Positions 8,701 to 16,646 of a DNA stretch of 64,000 nt are shown here, piece by piece. Made by a program: the position numbers and the translations under genes. A model generated the notes under the pieces. That model was not told the origin of the DNA, ran no database searches, and saw only the letters and a list, made by a program, of their open reading frames with translations. The DNA comes from Grimontia indica (GTDB taxonomy: Bacteria; Pseudomonadota; Gammaproteobacteria; Enterobacterales; Vibrionaceae). The stretch's first letter is position 1. Each line of letters opens with the position of its first letter. The stretch lies in contig NZ_ANFM02000006.1 of the NCBI RefSeq assembly GCF_000333895.2, forward strand, positions 1-64,000, written 5' to 3'.

Positions 8701-10201
8701 TTTGCGTCACGACGGGTTTGTCACCATCAAAACTCAGGTCTACAGTGCCTGCTTCAAAGCCTTTTTTGTGACCGTCAACGATCAGGAAAGTCCCCAGCTC
8801 TACGCCGCCTTCGGTTTCCACATCAACAATCAGTGACTCAACGTTTTTAACGTCCGGCGCAACAACAACGGCTTTAACCACATTCCCGTCTTCATCAAGG
8901 ATGTAGTAACCAACGCTATTGTGGAAGCCTGTGCTGTGAGTGAACTCAGAGAAGTTCAGGGTAATTTCAGTTTCACCGGCAATGTCATACAAGCCAGAGG
9001 ATTTATCCACAAACTCAGGAGGTGTGGTGTTTTCAAAGACATCCAGGTTGTAAACCGTGTCTCCAAAATCGTGGTCACCGAGATTGTTGAGGTCTTCCCA
9101 GTAAAAACGGTTACCGCCTTCCAGCATGTGGTCATGACCATCTTTGTTCAGCGATTGGTTGGAGAAGTAAATCCAGTCTGTTTGATGTTTACCTTGCGAC
9201 ACGGTTGGGACGCTGCCCGAGAGGTCGATATCAACAGCACCGATGTCAAAGCCTTTGCTTGCGCCGTCAACGATCAGGAAAGTACTGAGGGAAACCGCAC
9301 CTTCCGTATCGATGTCGAGTTTCAGGCTCTCACCCAAGTCGTGCTCATGCATTTGCTTTACATTCGAAATGGCAACGTAAGAACCAATGATATTGCCGTC
9401 CGCATCCTGCAACATGTAACCGATACTGCTGTGGAAACCCGTGCTGTGAGAAAAGTCGCTGAAATCCAGAGTGACGCTTGCTTGACCAGATACGTCATAG
9501 GTGCCATCAGTGGTCGTAATACGGCCATCGGTTGCGACAGTCTTGGTGAGCGATAGGTTGTATGCGGTGTCGTTTTTGTCGTTATCGCCGAGGTTGTACA
9601 TGTCTTCCCATGACTCGCGATTACCGACAATAGCTTTGTGATCTTTACTGTCCTGATTCACATCTTGCTGTGAAAAGTAAACCCAGTCAGTGGAAACCGT
9701 GCCCGTGGCTGTTGTTTGTGAAACGACAGGCTTGCTGCCGTCGAAGTTGAAATCGACGTCACCGGCTTCAAAACCTTTTGAGCTGCCATCGACGATAATG
9801 AATGTGCCGAGATTCGCGCCGCCGAGGGTGTCAATGTTCACTTCAAGCGATTCAAGATCTTTCACATTTGGTGCGATAACAACAGACTTGATGACATTAC
9901 CTTCCGCGTATGTAATGTAGTAACCGATGCTCGTGTTGTAGCCTGTGCTGTGAGTGAAATCTGAAAGGTTGAGTGTGACTTGCGTGGCGTCACTGATGTC
10001 ATAGAGGCCATCGTTGTCAGCGAAGGTAATATCGCTGCCTTCGCTTTGCTGTGAGCCATCAGTGACTTCACCGTCACCGAAAATCACATCATCGCCACCT
10101 TGTCCTAAAAGAATATCGTTACCGGCATAGCCAGTAATACGATCCGCTTCGTTCGTACCTGAAATAAAATCTTGTCCTGTTGTGCCAATAATATCAGCCA
10201 T
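5762..10201 (-). CDS. Large RTX calcium-binding protein with six DUF4114-like repeats
   Basis: This acidic protein of 1479 residues has no Sec signal peptide. It opens with RTX nonapeptides (GYAGNDILLGQGGDDVIFGDG, residues 24-44). Six repeats of about 155 residues follow at 65-217, 232-388, 403-558, 637-788, 802-956 and 1030-1187. Each has a D(I/V)SG/ANQ-type opening, a FSDFSHGTGY-like block, TF(I/L)IVDG, a (V/I)YFS segment and a closing W-E-D...LGD-D..DT.Y block with the conserved acidic residues of DUF4114. RTX blocks separate them at 582-613, 975-1008 and 1203-1275. The last 200 residues are unique and end in a tail (LLGFGSLS) like C-terminal type I secretion signals. It is probably an exported, calcium-stabilised surface or extracellular protein; the ligand is unknown. 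No type I secretion genes lie nearby. AAGGAGAGG precedes the ATG. Confidence 0.85.
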   Translation of the reverse strand: MADIIGTTGQDFISGTNEADRITGYAGNDILLGQGGDDVIFGDGEVTDGSQQSEGSDITFADNDGLYDISDATQVTLNLSDFTHSTGYNTSIGYYITYAEGNVIKSVVIAPNVKDLESLEVNIDTLGGANLGTFIIVDGSSKGFEAGDVDFNFDGSKPVVSQTTATGTVSTDWVYFSQQDVNQDSKDHKAIVGNRESWEDMYNLGDNDKNDTAYNLSLTKTVATDGRITTTDGTYDVSGQASVTLDFSDFSHSTGFHSSIGYMLQDADGNIIGSYVAISNVKQMHEHDLGESLKLDIDTEGAVSLSTFLIVDGASKGFDIGAVDIDLSGSVPTVSQGKHQTDWIYFSNQSLNKDGHDHMLEGGNRFYWEDLNNLGDHDFGDTVYNLDVFENTTPPEFVDKSSGLYDIAGETEITLNFSEFTHSTGFHNSVGYYILDEDGNVVKAVVVAPDVKNVESLIVDVETEGGVELGTFLIVDGHKKGFEAGTVDLSFDGDKPVVTQTTETGTVHADSNWLYFSDSSENADGKEHKAIVGNREAWEDWHNLGDDDKNDTAYTLDIQKGSQTPSVQSPDSTNNTSYSYDDLISGGDGNDTIYGGLGNDTIYGGAGEDRIFGDNQGGKEVQAVEPAPATRLKGDEGSYDVSGSSSVTLDFSDFSHGTGYQNSIGYMLKDADGNIINAYIAIANVKHMGDSYVLDIDTEGAASLSTFIIVDGAWKGFDIGEVSIEISDAAVPSVAQGNVHTDWIYFSDESLNKDGKDHLAEGGNRFYWEDLNNLGDHDFDDTVYNLNVFDNSSAPEFADTPDGMYDISGESTVTLNFSEFAHSTGYKSSIGYYIRDEDGNVIKAVIVAPNVKDVDSLIVDVDTEGGVELGTFIIVDGHHKGFEAGEVNFDLDAYKPIVSQTTETGTVKTDWVYFSETEENADGKDHKVNVGNQEAWEDLWNLGDKDMNDTAYTLDVVKGSESNGLNGGVSSVTYNDNIYGGADNDTIQGGLGDDVIRGESGDDLIYGDTGIQSDDLHTTVLQKTRITTENGSYDIANQDTIELDFSDFSHGTGYQSSVGYMLHDADGNVIGAYVVIANVKQMHEKDHSENRVIQIETEGAVSLSTFLIVDGAWKGFDVGEVALNLSDISNPVISQGTVHTNWVYFSEASLNQDGKDHHLEGGNRFYWEDLKNLGDHDFDDTVYNLNVSTVETVKIDVDPSLASGNDAIDGGDGDDTIYGEGGDDIIFGGAGNDVLFGGAGDDFIYGGDGDDILQGGLGSDSLYGGAGNDYLQAGYEDDFALDGGTGMDIYVGSEGNDTLYFDQEDFSDLSFLKEKGNIYIGDRGFDKLIVEGDANVDFTGVTYGLTSGLKPIAQVEAVVGDEGNQTITANAFAIQAQSDPFQSASLVNPGDWNGFVAYLGEGDDAFNLDAKGWVYDSASAPTAELSAEMINFMGLTDAQADELDAYVFESSTGSTITIWTDAEDVALNGNDLLGFGSLS
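6641..10009 (-). repeat. Six tandem DUF4114-like repeats of two alternating subtypes
   Basis: In gene order the repeats lie at 10009-9551, 9508-9038, 8995-8528, 8293-7838, 7798-7334 and 7114-6641. Subtype A (repeats 1, 3, 5) has GYY, KGFEAG, VGN.E.WED and DTAY. Subtype B (2, 4, 6) has GYML, KGFDIG or KGFDVG, GGNRFYWEDL and DTVYNL. The order is A-B-A, RTX block, B-A, RTX block, B, so units alternate strictly even across the RTX blocks. This suggests duplication of an A-B pair. The same-subtype units are very similar, which makes the gene prone to recombination and misassembly. Confidence 0.8.
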
Positions 10202-10511
10202 TGAAGCCTCTCCTTAATGAGGTCAAATCATCCAATGTCAGTCGGGCACAAGTTCGTATTTTTTTGCTTGTTGTTGCCCAACCTCAGTCAATCGAGTGCT
10301 TTTTAACATCAGGGCAAACACTGGAATATGGCTGGACTTGAAAATGAGAGAAAATTGGACCTAATGATAGGCTGGAACTGGGCGCAAAGTATGAGTAAAG
10401 ACTAGGCTGATTTTGAAGGGGGTGTTCTTTCTAACTATTTGAAAAGATATAAAAAATCTAGGCATGCTTGACGGTTTATTTCCTGGCCATCGATGGGTGG
10501 TGACTGTATTT
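10202..10511. other. Intergenic region upstream of the RTX gene
   Basis: These 310 bases separate the RTX start from the 3' end of the TetR gene, both on the minus strand. They must hold the RTX promoter. I see no RNA gene, no strong hairpin and no convincing sigma-70 hexamer pair. Confidence 0.4.
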
Positions 10512-11222
10512 CTAGACGTGGCAGGGTACGTCAAAAATCAGAGTGCTTAACGACTCTACACTGATCATTTCATCAGCAGAAATGGCCAATTGCATGGCAA
10601 TAATGCGGTTATAAAGCGACCAATGCTTAAGTAGCAGCTTGTCTTGGTCATCACCGCACTCAGGCCAGGTTTCTGCCATCATCGGGCGCAAGCTGGTGGC
10701 GGCATGAACGGTTTGCAGCATCTGCCATTTCATTTCCCACATATCGACGGGCTTTTCTGGATTATCGCGGTTGTATTCATCAAACAGCGAAGAGAAAGCG
10801 GCGGAAAACTCATCTTTTGAGCGCAGGAAGTAACGCAACAATGCGTCGTCGTCTTGTCGGACTGCGTCCGCAATAAACTGGATTGGGCGAGGGTGAACCA
10901 GCGTAAATGCACTCATGTAAGACAGAAAGTGATAGACACGTTGGGCGCTGGTGTATGACTCGGGAAGATAGTTGATGATGGCGGTAATGTAACGTTGCAT
11001 GAAGTCATCCATACCGTCACTTACTGCTTGCCAGATCTGCTCTTTGCTACCGAAGTGGTGGCGGATCAGACTGTGTGAAACACCTGCTTTTTCGCTGATA
11101 TTTCTGAGTGATACGCGCTCAAAACCCTGCTCGGCAAACATATCTGCTGCTGCATGGAGAATATCGCATTTCGTCTTTTCTGCTGCTTCCGCACTACGAC
11201 GGCCTTGCTTTCGTTCTTGCAT
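10512..11222 (-). CDS. TetR/AcrR-family transcriptional repressor
   Basis: This 236-residue regulator has an N-terminal TetR helix-turn-helix: ILHAAADMFAEQGFERVSLR, then ISEKAGVSHSLIRHHFGSKE at residues 44-63. A longer helical ligand-binding domain follows. It is divergent from the two-adaptor RND efflux operon, with 156 bp between the two starts. That is the usual layout for a local repressor of a pump such as AcrR or VexR, so it most likely represses the efflux operon until a pump substrate binds. The near-palindrome at 11337-11358 is the best candidate operator. The ligand cannot be predicted. Confidence 0.85.
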   Translation of the reverse strand: MQERKQGRRSAEAAEKTKCDILHAAADMFAEQGFERVSLRNISEKAGVSHSLIRHHFGSKEQIWQAVSDGMDDFMQRYITAIINYLPESYTSAQRVYHFLSYMSAFTLVHPRPIQFIADAVRQDDDALLRYFLRSKDEFSAAFSSLFDEYNRDNPEKPVDMWEMKWQMLQTVHAATSLRPMMAETWPECGDDQDKLLLKHWSLYNRIIAMQLAISADEMISVESLSTLIFDVPCHV

Positions 11223-11336
11223 ATCTGTCTGCAGTTTCCCCTAAAACACTGTGCATATTTACCAGATCCCAGAAAAGGACTCCAATATTTTTACTATACA
11301 CGTGGAAAATATATTGATCTGTTCGTATTCAGTCTT

Positions 11337-11358
11337 ATACTGCACAGGTGTGTAATAT
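11337..11358. promoter_or_regulatory. Candidate TetR operator upstream of the RND operon
   Basis: ATACTGCACA-GG-TGTGTAATAT has two 10-bp arms matching at 8 of 10 positions. It ends about 20 bp upstream of the likely GTG start of the first adaptor, where a repressor would block transcription. Palindromes of this size are typical TetR-family operators. Assignment to the divergent TetR gene is inference from position. Confidence 0.5.
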
Positions 11359-11378
11359 AAACCTATGGAGTGAGTGTT

Positions 11379-12455
11379 GTGCGATATCAACGAATGAAAC
11401 GCACCCTCGGAAATGTCCTTGCCCTGCTTGTCATGGCGGGATTGTTGTCAGGATGCAATGAAGCTGTCTCTGAAACGCCGGAACCTATGCCAGTGAAGCC
11501 TGTAAAGCTCTTGGCAGTGGAAGATTATGTGCTCTCCAGTTCGGATAACTTCCTGGCTGAAATTGACGCGACAAACCGTGCACAGCTTTCTTTTCAGGTG
11601 GGTGGTGAAGTCCAGCAACTGAATGTGCGAATGGGACAGCGCGTTGCTAAAGGCGATGTGCTTGCAACGCTGGATGACAGTGATCTGACTTTATCTCTCG
11701 ATTCGGCGAAAGCCAGTTATTCACTGGCGCGCACTCAATGGGAACGCTCTCAGCGCCTTTACGCGAAAAAGTTGGTGAGCACTGATGTGTATGAGCAGGC
11801 GGAAACCAACTACAAAGCGGAGCGCGCCCGTTATGAGCAAGCTAGAACTGAGCTGGGGTACACCCAGTTGGTAGCGCCGTTTGATGGTGTCGTTTCCTAC
11901 ACCTTCGTCAAACCGAGTCAAGTAGTTGCCGCGAAACAGCAAATCCTGAACATCATCGACAATGCGAAGCTGGATGTGTCTTTCACTATGCCAGTCAGCT
12001 TTGTGGAGAGAATGGGGATTGCCAACCTGTCAGCCCAAACCATGTGGCTTTCTCTGGATAGCGAACCCAACGTAAAAATCCCAGGCGTATTCAAAGAAAT
12101 CTCGACCCAGCCAAATACCGATACCAATACCTATCAAGCGACCATGACTGTCGTTCGTCCTGAACACCGTAACTTATTGAGCGGCATGACAGGGCAAGTA
12201 CACATCGCGCGTGCAGAAGCAGGTCTACAACTCTCTTTGCCTGACACTGCGTGGGTCAGTCGCAATGACAATGAGGGGACAGTTTGGGTGATGAACCCAT
12301 CTACCCATCGCGTCGCAAAAGCGGAAGTATCCCTTACGCCAAAAGGCAAGATTCTTTCTGGTCTGGATGATAAAGATCTGGTGGTTGTCGCCGGTGTTGA
12401 AACGCTTCATGAAGGTCAGGAAGTGAAAGCATGGGAACGTGAGGAAGGGATTTAA
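11379..12455 (+). CDS. RND efflux periplasmic adaptor lipoprotein 1
   Basis: This is a membrane-fusion (HlyD/AcrA-like) adaptor. The N-terminal lipoprotein signal ends VMAGLLSGC, so it is probably tethered by lipid to the inner membrane. The body shows the half-lipoyl motif GGEVQQLNVRMGQRVAKGDVL, a coiled-coil hairpin (SYSLARTQWERSQRLYAKKL onward), the second lipoyl half (YTQLVAPFDGVVS) and a beta-barrel. It links the inner-membrane pump to an outer-membrane channel. No channel gene is in the operon, so a TolC elsewhere is probably shared. GGAG at 11367-11370 fits a GTG start at 11379; a GTG at 11370 or an ATG at 11394 is possible. The stop overlaps the next start by one base. Confidence 0.85.
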   Translation: MRYQRMKRTLGNVLALLVMAGLLSGCNEAVSETPEPMPVKPVKLLAVEDYVLSSSDNFLAEIDATNRAQLSFQVGGEVQQLNVRMGQRVAKGDVLATLDDSDLTLSLDSAKASYSLARTQWERSQRLYAKKLVSTDVYEQAETNYKAERARYEQARTELGYTQLVAPFDGVVSYTFVKPSQVVAAKQQILNIIDNAKLDVSFTMPVSFVERMGIANLSAQTMWLSLDSEPNVKIPGVFKEISTQPNTDTNTYQATMTVVRPEHRNLLSGMTGQVHIARAEAGLQLSLPDTAWVSRNDNEGTVWVMNPSTHRVAKAEVSLTPKGKILSGLDDKDLVVVAGVETLHEGQEVKAWEREEGI

Positions 12456-13519
12456 TGAAAGTAAAAGCACTCACTGCCGCCATGATTGGCGCGCTTATGC
12501 TGACCGGCTGTCAGACTGAAGAACAGAACGTGACGGCGTCACCTTTATATGTGTCAACCGTGCAGGTTGATGCTCCCGTGAAGAACCAATTCCGCACCTT
12601 TAAAGGGGAAGTGGTGCCTGCGGAAAAAACACCTATCGCGTTTCGAAGCACTGGAGAACTCCGCGAAGTCTACGTGAAAGCCGGCGACCATGTAGAAGTG
12701 GGTCAGTTGATTGCACGTCTTGATGACAACGCCGTCCGTCAAACTTACAACGATGCGAAAGCGCGATACACCCTGGCTTCCCGACAGCTTGAGCGTGGAC
12801 GTGGTTTACGTTCAAACGAAATGATTTCAGAAGCGGAACTGGATGAGCTTCAAGCCAATGCGCAATTAGCCCGAGCCCAGTTTGCTTTAGCGCAAAATCA
12901 GTTGAAATACACTGAACTCAAAGCGCCATTCACAGGCACGGTTTCTGATGTGCCTAAAGAGCGCTTTGAGCGAGTTCAGGCAGGTGAGCCAGTGGTAAAC
13001 CTGTATCAGGACGGCAAGGTCTATGTGCAGATTGAGCTTTCTGACAATCTGCTATCGATGATCAACCCAACCGGTGAACGCATTCCTTACACACCGCAAG
13101 TGACCTTCTCTGGCATCGATGGTGATTATCAAATGCGTTATCTCGAACACACCAGCGAACCGAACGAACAAACGGGTAGCTACGAAATGTGGCTTTCCAT
13201 GGCGCAGGTTTCACCTGAAATTTTACCGGGTACGTCTGCAACTATATCTGTCGATATGGTGCAGGCCGGTATCTTGGCGGTTGATGGCTACAAAGTGCCG
13301 ATGACGGTACTTCAAGCCGGTGATGAGAAGGGGCGTTTCTATGTGTGGAAACTCAAAGACGATCAGGTCAATCGCATTGAAGTGGCCGTTTCAGAAGTGA
13401 CAGGTGATGGCGCCATTGTCGCGTCTGGCATTTCTGAGGGAGACATTCTGGTGAACTCAAACCTGCGCAAACTGCGTGAGGGTAAAAAGGTTGAGGCGAC
13501 GGAGAAAAGTAACGGATGA
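12455..13519 (+). CDS. RND efflux periplasmic adaptor lipoprotein 2
   Basis: This is a second, divergent membrane-fusion adaptor of 354 residues with its own lipoprotein signal (MIGALMLTGC). It has the first lipoyl half (LREVYVKAGDHVEVGQLIARL), a helical hairpin (ASRQLERGRGLRSNEMISEA), the second lipoyl half (YTELKAPFTGTVSDV) and a beta-barrel. Two adaptors ahead of one pump is the layout of vibrio VexIJK-type systems, where both adaptors are thought to contribute to the adaptor ring. It starts within the stop codon of adaptor 1 (TAATG) and overlaps the pump gene by 4 bp (ATGA), so the three genes are translationally coupled. Confidence 0.85.
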   Translation: MKVKALTAAMIGALMLTGCQTEEQNVTASPLYVSTVQVDAPVKNQFRTFKGEVVPAEKTPIAFRSTGELREVYVKAGDHVEVGQLIARLDDNAVRQTYNDAKARYTLASRQLERGRGLRSNEMISEAELDELQANAQLARAQFALAQNQLKYTELKAPFTGTVSDVPKERFERVQAGEPVVNLYQDGKVYVQIELSDNLLSMINPTGERIPYTPQVTFSGIDGDYQMRYLEHTSEPNEQTGSYEMWLSMAQVSPEILPGTSATISVDMVQAGILAVDGYKVPMTVLQAGDEKGRFYVWKLKDDQVNRIEVAVSEVTGDGAIVASGISEGDILVNSNLRKLREGKKVEATEKSNG

Positions 13520-16500
13520 ACATCGCTGAATATTCAATAAAAAACAAAGTCATCAGCTGGCTTTTCATCGTCATCCTGGCGGTTGGTGGTGTGTTCTCTT
13601 TCCTTGATTTGGGACGACTCGAAGACCCTGCGTTTACGATTAAAGATGCCATGATAGTCGCAACTTATCCGGGTGCGACACCAAAAGAGGTCGAAGAAGA
13701 ACTGACGTATCCGTTGGAGAAAGAAATCCGTCGTTTGCCTTACATCGACAAAATCACGTCCACATCCTCAAGCGGTATGTCGCAGTTGATGGTGTCGATG
13801 AAGATGGATTACGGCCCGGATGAACTCCCCCAAATTTGGGATGAAATGCGCCGCAAGATTAACGATCTTCAACCCTCTCTTCCTAGCGGCGTGAATTCAC
13901 TCTCTATCATCGATGACTTTGGTGATGTGTTCGGCGTGATGCTGATGCTCACCGGCGATGGGTACGATTATGTAGAGCTAAAGCGCTATGCTGATTACTT
14001 GGCCCGAGACCTGGAACTGGTCGAAGGTGTGGGCAAGGTGTCTATCGCGGGTGACCAGCAAGAAATGCTGTTTGTTGAGATTTCTCTCGACCGACTGGCA
14101 GCGCTTGATCTGGATATGACCACAGTCTCGTCGCTACTCAATCGCCAGAACAATGTCGTCTCTTCCGGTGAAGTCATGGTGAACGGTGAAAGTCTGGTGA
14201 TTCGACCAAGTGGTACTTTGACCTCAGTAGAAGCGCTGGAAAACCTGATTATTCACGGCCGTGACACTGGCAATTTGATTCGCCTGAAAGATGTGGCGAC
14301 AGTGTCGCGTGACATTCAGGAAAAGCCGGGCAATGTCATCAGCTTCAACGGTAAGCCGGCGATCAACATCGGTATTTCATTTGCCTCTGGTGTGAACGTG
14401 GTGGAAGTAGGGCAAAGACTGGATGCAGAACTTGAACGTCTGGAGTCGCTCAAACCCGTTGGTATCGAATTGAACCACTTCTATAACCAAGCGGCAGAAG
14501 TTGATGCCTCGGTTCAGGACTTTGTGGTGAGTCTGGGGCAGGCGGTGGCGATTGTTATCATCGTGCTGCTGTTCGCCATGGGGATGCGAAGCGGGATCAT
14601 CATCGGCCTTGTGCTGTTGTTGACTGTGTTCGGTACCTTCATCCTGATGGATTACAACGAGATTGAACTTCACCGAATCTCACTCGGCGCGTTGATCATT
14701 GCTCTCGGCATGCTGGTGGATAACGCCATCGTGGTAGTCGAAGGCATATTGGTTGGTCTGAAGAAAGGGCGCACCCGCGTGCAGGCGGCGGCTGACATTG
14801 TTAAGCAGACCCAATGGCCTCTGCTTGGCGCAACCGTGATTGCGATTACGGCTTTTGCACCGATTGGTCTTTCAGAAGACGCGACTGGAGAATTCATGGG
14901 GTCGCTGTTCTGGGTACTGTGTTATTCACTGTTCCTGAGCTGGGTAACGGCACTGACGATCACTCCTTTCCTTGCGAATCTGTTGCTCAAAGAAGAAGAC
15001 GCAGCAAGCGAAGATGTTGACCCGTATAAAGGTTGGTTGTTCACCCTGTTTGGTTGGTCGCTGAAGCTGGCGATGCGATTCCGCTGGCTGACAGTGGCAG
15101 GCATGATCGCCTTGTTGGTGGCAGCGGTGATGGCGTTCGGCATGGTAAAACAGCAGTTCTTCCCGCCGTCAAACACGCCAATGTTCTACGTCGATCTTTG
15201 GATGCCGGAAGGCACAGATATCCGCAAGACAATTGAAGAAACCAAGAAGGTTGAGGATTACGTTCGCAAACAAGACCACATTGATTTTGTGTCGTCTTCT
15301 GTAGGTCAGGGTTTGCAGCGTTTTGCGCTGACTTATCAGCCAGAACAAAGCTATGAAGCCTATGCACAGATCCAGATTCGTGCGACGGACCGGGAAAACA
15401 TGTTCGTGGTATTGCGCCAACTCAATGCAGAGCTTCCACGGGAATTTGATACACCGACATTCCAGTTCAAGTTGATTGAATTCGGACCGTCTCCGGCTTC
15501 CAAGATAGAAGCCCGTATCACGGGTGCAGATCCTCAGGTATTGCGTGAAATCGCAGTTCAGGTGGAAGACATTCTTCATACCGATCCGGGTGCGAGAAAC
15601 ATTCGCCATGACTGGCGTGAGCGCACCAAAGAGTTGGTGCCCGTGTTTAACGAGTCCAAGGCTCGACGTCTGGGTATCTCGAAGGAAGATTTGTCGAATA
15701 CCCTTCAAATGACATTTGGTGGCGCGGCAATTGGTCAGCTTCGTGATGGTACAGACATTTTGCCGATTGTTGGCCGTCTACCAGAGAATGAACGTGTCGA
15801 TTTCGAATCGATTCAGAACGCGACGATTTGGAGCCCGTCTCTGCAAGCGTATGTGCCCATCGATCAAATCATTGATGGTGTTGAGCTGACGTGGGAAGAG
15901 CCACTGATCAAGCGTCGTGACCGCAAACGCACACTGACGGTATTGGCAGACCATGACATTCTGAGTGAGGACACGCCGGCAGCACTGTTGAGCCGTATCC
16001 AACCGCAAGTGATGGCGCTGGAATTGCCAGCAGGATATGAGATTAGCTGGGGTGGTGAGTATGAATCTTCCAAAGATGCCCAGGATTCGCTATTTGGCTC
16101 GTTGCCGATGGGTTACTTGCTGATGTTTGTTATCACCATGCTACTGTTCAATTCACTGAAAAAGCCGTTAGTTATTTGGTTTACGGTGCCGTTGTCGATT
16201 ATCGGTGTGGCCTTTGGTCTGTTGCTGTGGAATATGCCATTCAGCTTTACCGCGTTCCTTGGCTTGTTGAGTTTGAGCGGAATGATCCTGAAAAACGGTA
16301 TCGTACTACTTGACCAAATTAACCTCGAGCTGGATTCGGGCAAAGAGCCCTATCAGGCGATTGTAGACAGTGCGGTAAGCCGTGTTCGTCCAGTAAGCAT
16401 GGCGGCGCTGACAACCATTCTGGGTTTGATCCCATTGATGTTTGATGCCTTCTTCGGCTCAATGGCGATCACCATTATGGCAGGTCTTGGCTTCGCAACC

Positions 16501-16599
16501 ATTCTGACGCTGATTGTGGTTCCCGTGATGTTCTCTATCCTGTTCGGCATTAAGCCGCCGAAAAAAGTGAAAGAGGCAGAACTCGCACCTGCGGTTTAG
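13516..16599 (+). CDS. RND-family efflux pump, inner-membrane permease
   Basis: This 1027-residue protein has the standard RND layout: a first helix (VISWLFIVILAVGGVFSFLD), a large periplasmic loop, helices 2-6, a second periplasmic loop from about residue 555, and a final helix bundle. The helix-4 proton-relay motif reads GMLVDNAIVVVEG near residue 402. The first Asp (AcrB D407) is kept and the second (D408) is Asn, a variant found in several RND subfamilies. It would export drugs, bile-like compounds or other amphiphiles in exchange for protons, with the two preceding adaptors and a TolC-type channel. The operon architecture resembles vibrio VexIJK, but orthology is not proven from sequence alone. 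A terminator follows immediately. Confidence 0.9.
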   Translation: MNIAEYSIKNKVISWLFIVILAVGGVFSFLDLGRLEDPAFTIKDAMIVATYPGATPKEVEEELTYPLEKEIRRLPYIDKITSTSSSGMSQLMVSMKMDYGPDELPQIWDEMRRKINDLQPSLPSGVNSLSIIDDFGDVFGVMLMLTGDGYDYVELKRYADYLARDLELVEGVGKVSIAGDQQEMLFVEISLDRLAALDLDMTTVSSLLNRQNNVVSSGEVMVNGESLVIRPSGTLTSVEALENLIIHGRDTGNLIRLKDVATVSRDIQEKPGNVISFNGKPAINIGISFASGVNVVEVGQRLDAELERLESLKPVGIELNHFYNQAAEVDASVQDFVVSLGQAVAIVIIVLLFAMGMRSGIIIGLVLLLTVFGTFILMDYNEIELHRISLGALIIALGMLVDNAIVVVEGILVGLKKGRTRVQAAADIVKQTQWPLLGATVIAITAFAPIGLSEDATGEFMGSLFWVLCYSLFLSWVTALTITPFLANLLLKEEDAASEDVDPYKGWLFTLFGWSLKLAMRFRWLTVAGMIALLVAAVMAFGMVKQQFFPPSNTPMFYVDLWMPEGTDIRKTIEETKKVEDYVRKQDHIDFVSSSVGQGLQRFALTYQPEQSYEAYAQIQIRATDRENMFVVLRQLNAELPREFDTPTFQFKLIEFGPSPASKIEARITGADPQVLREIAVQVEDILHTDPGARNIRHDWRERTKELVPVFNESKARRLGISKEDLSNTLQMTFGGAAIGQLRDGTDILPIVGRLPENERVDFESIQNATIWSPSLQAYVPIDQIIDGVELTWEEPLIKRRDRKRTLTVLADHDILSEDTPAALLSRIQPQVMALELPAGYEISWGGEYESSKDAQDSLFGSLPMGYLLMFVITMLLFNSLKKPLVIWFTVPLSIIGVAFGLLLWNMPFSFTAFLGLLSLSGMILKNGIVLLDQINLELDSGKEPYQAIVDSAVSRVRPVSMAALTTILGLIPLMFDAFFGSMAITIMAGLGFATILTLIVVPVMFSILFGIKPPKKVKEAELAPAV

Positions 16600-16619
16600 T
16601 AGGTAGTAAGTAATGAAGA

Positions 16620-16641
16620 AAAAGCCCCGAAAGGGGCTTTT
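16620..16641. terminator. Bidirectional terminator between the RND operon and doeD
   Basis: AAAAGCCCC-GAAA-GGGGCTTTT is a perfect 9-bp stem with a GAAA tetraloop, 20 bp after the pump stop and 6 bp from the doeD stop, with A/T tracts on both sides. Confidence 0.85.
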
Positions 16642-16646
16642 GTCGT

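Noticed and set aside
8921-9556. 211-codon open frame antisense to the RTX gene, and similar antisense frames at 6440-7156 and 8576-8836
   Set aside because: They recur because the RTX repeats repeat the same codon pattern; no ribosome-binding sites or domains.
11379-16599. RND operon as the exporter of the RTX protein
   Set aside because: RTX proteins use ABC-type I systems; these genes are RND adaptors and a permease under a TetR gene.
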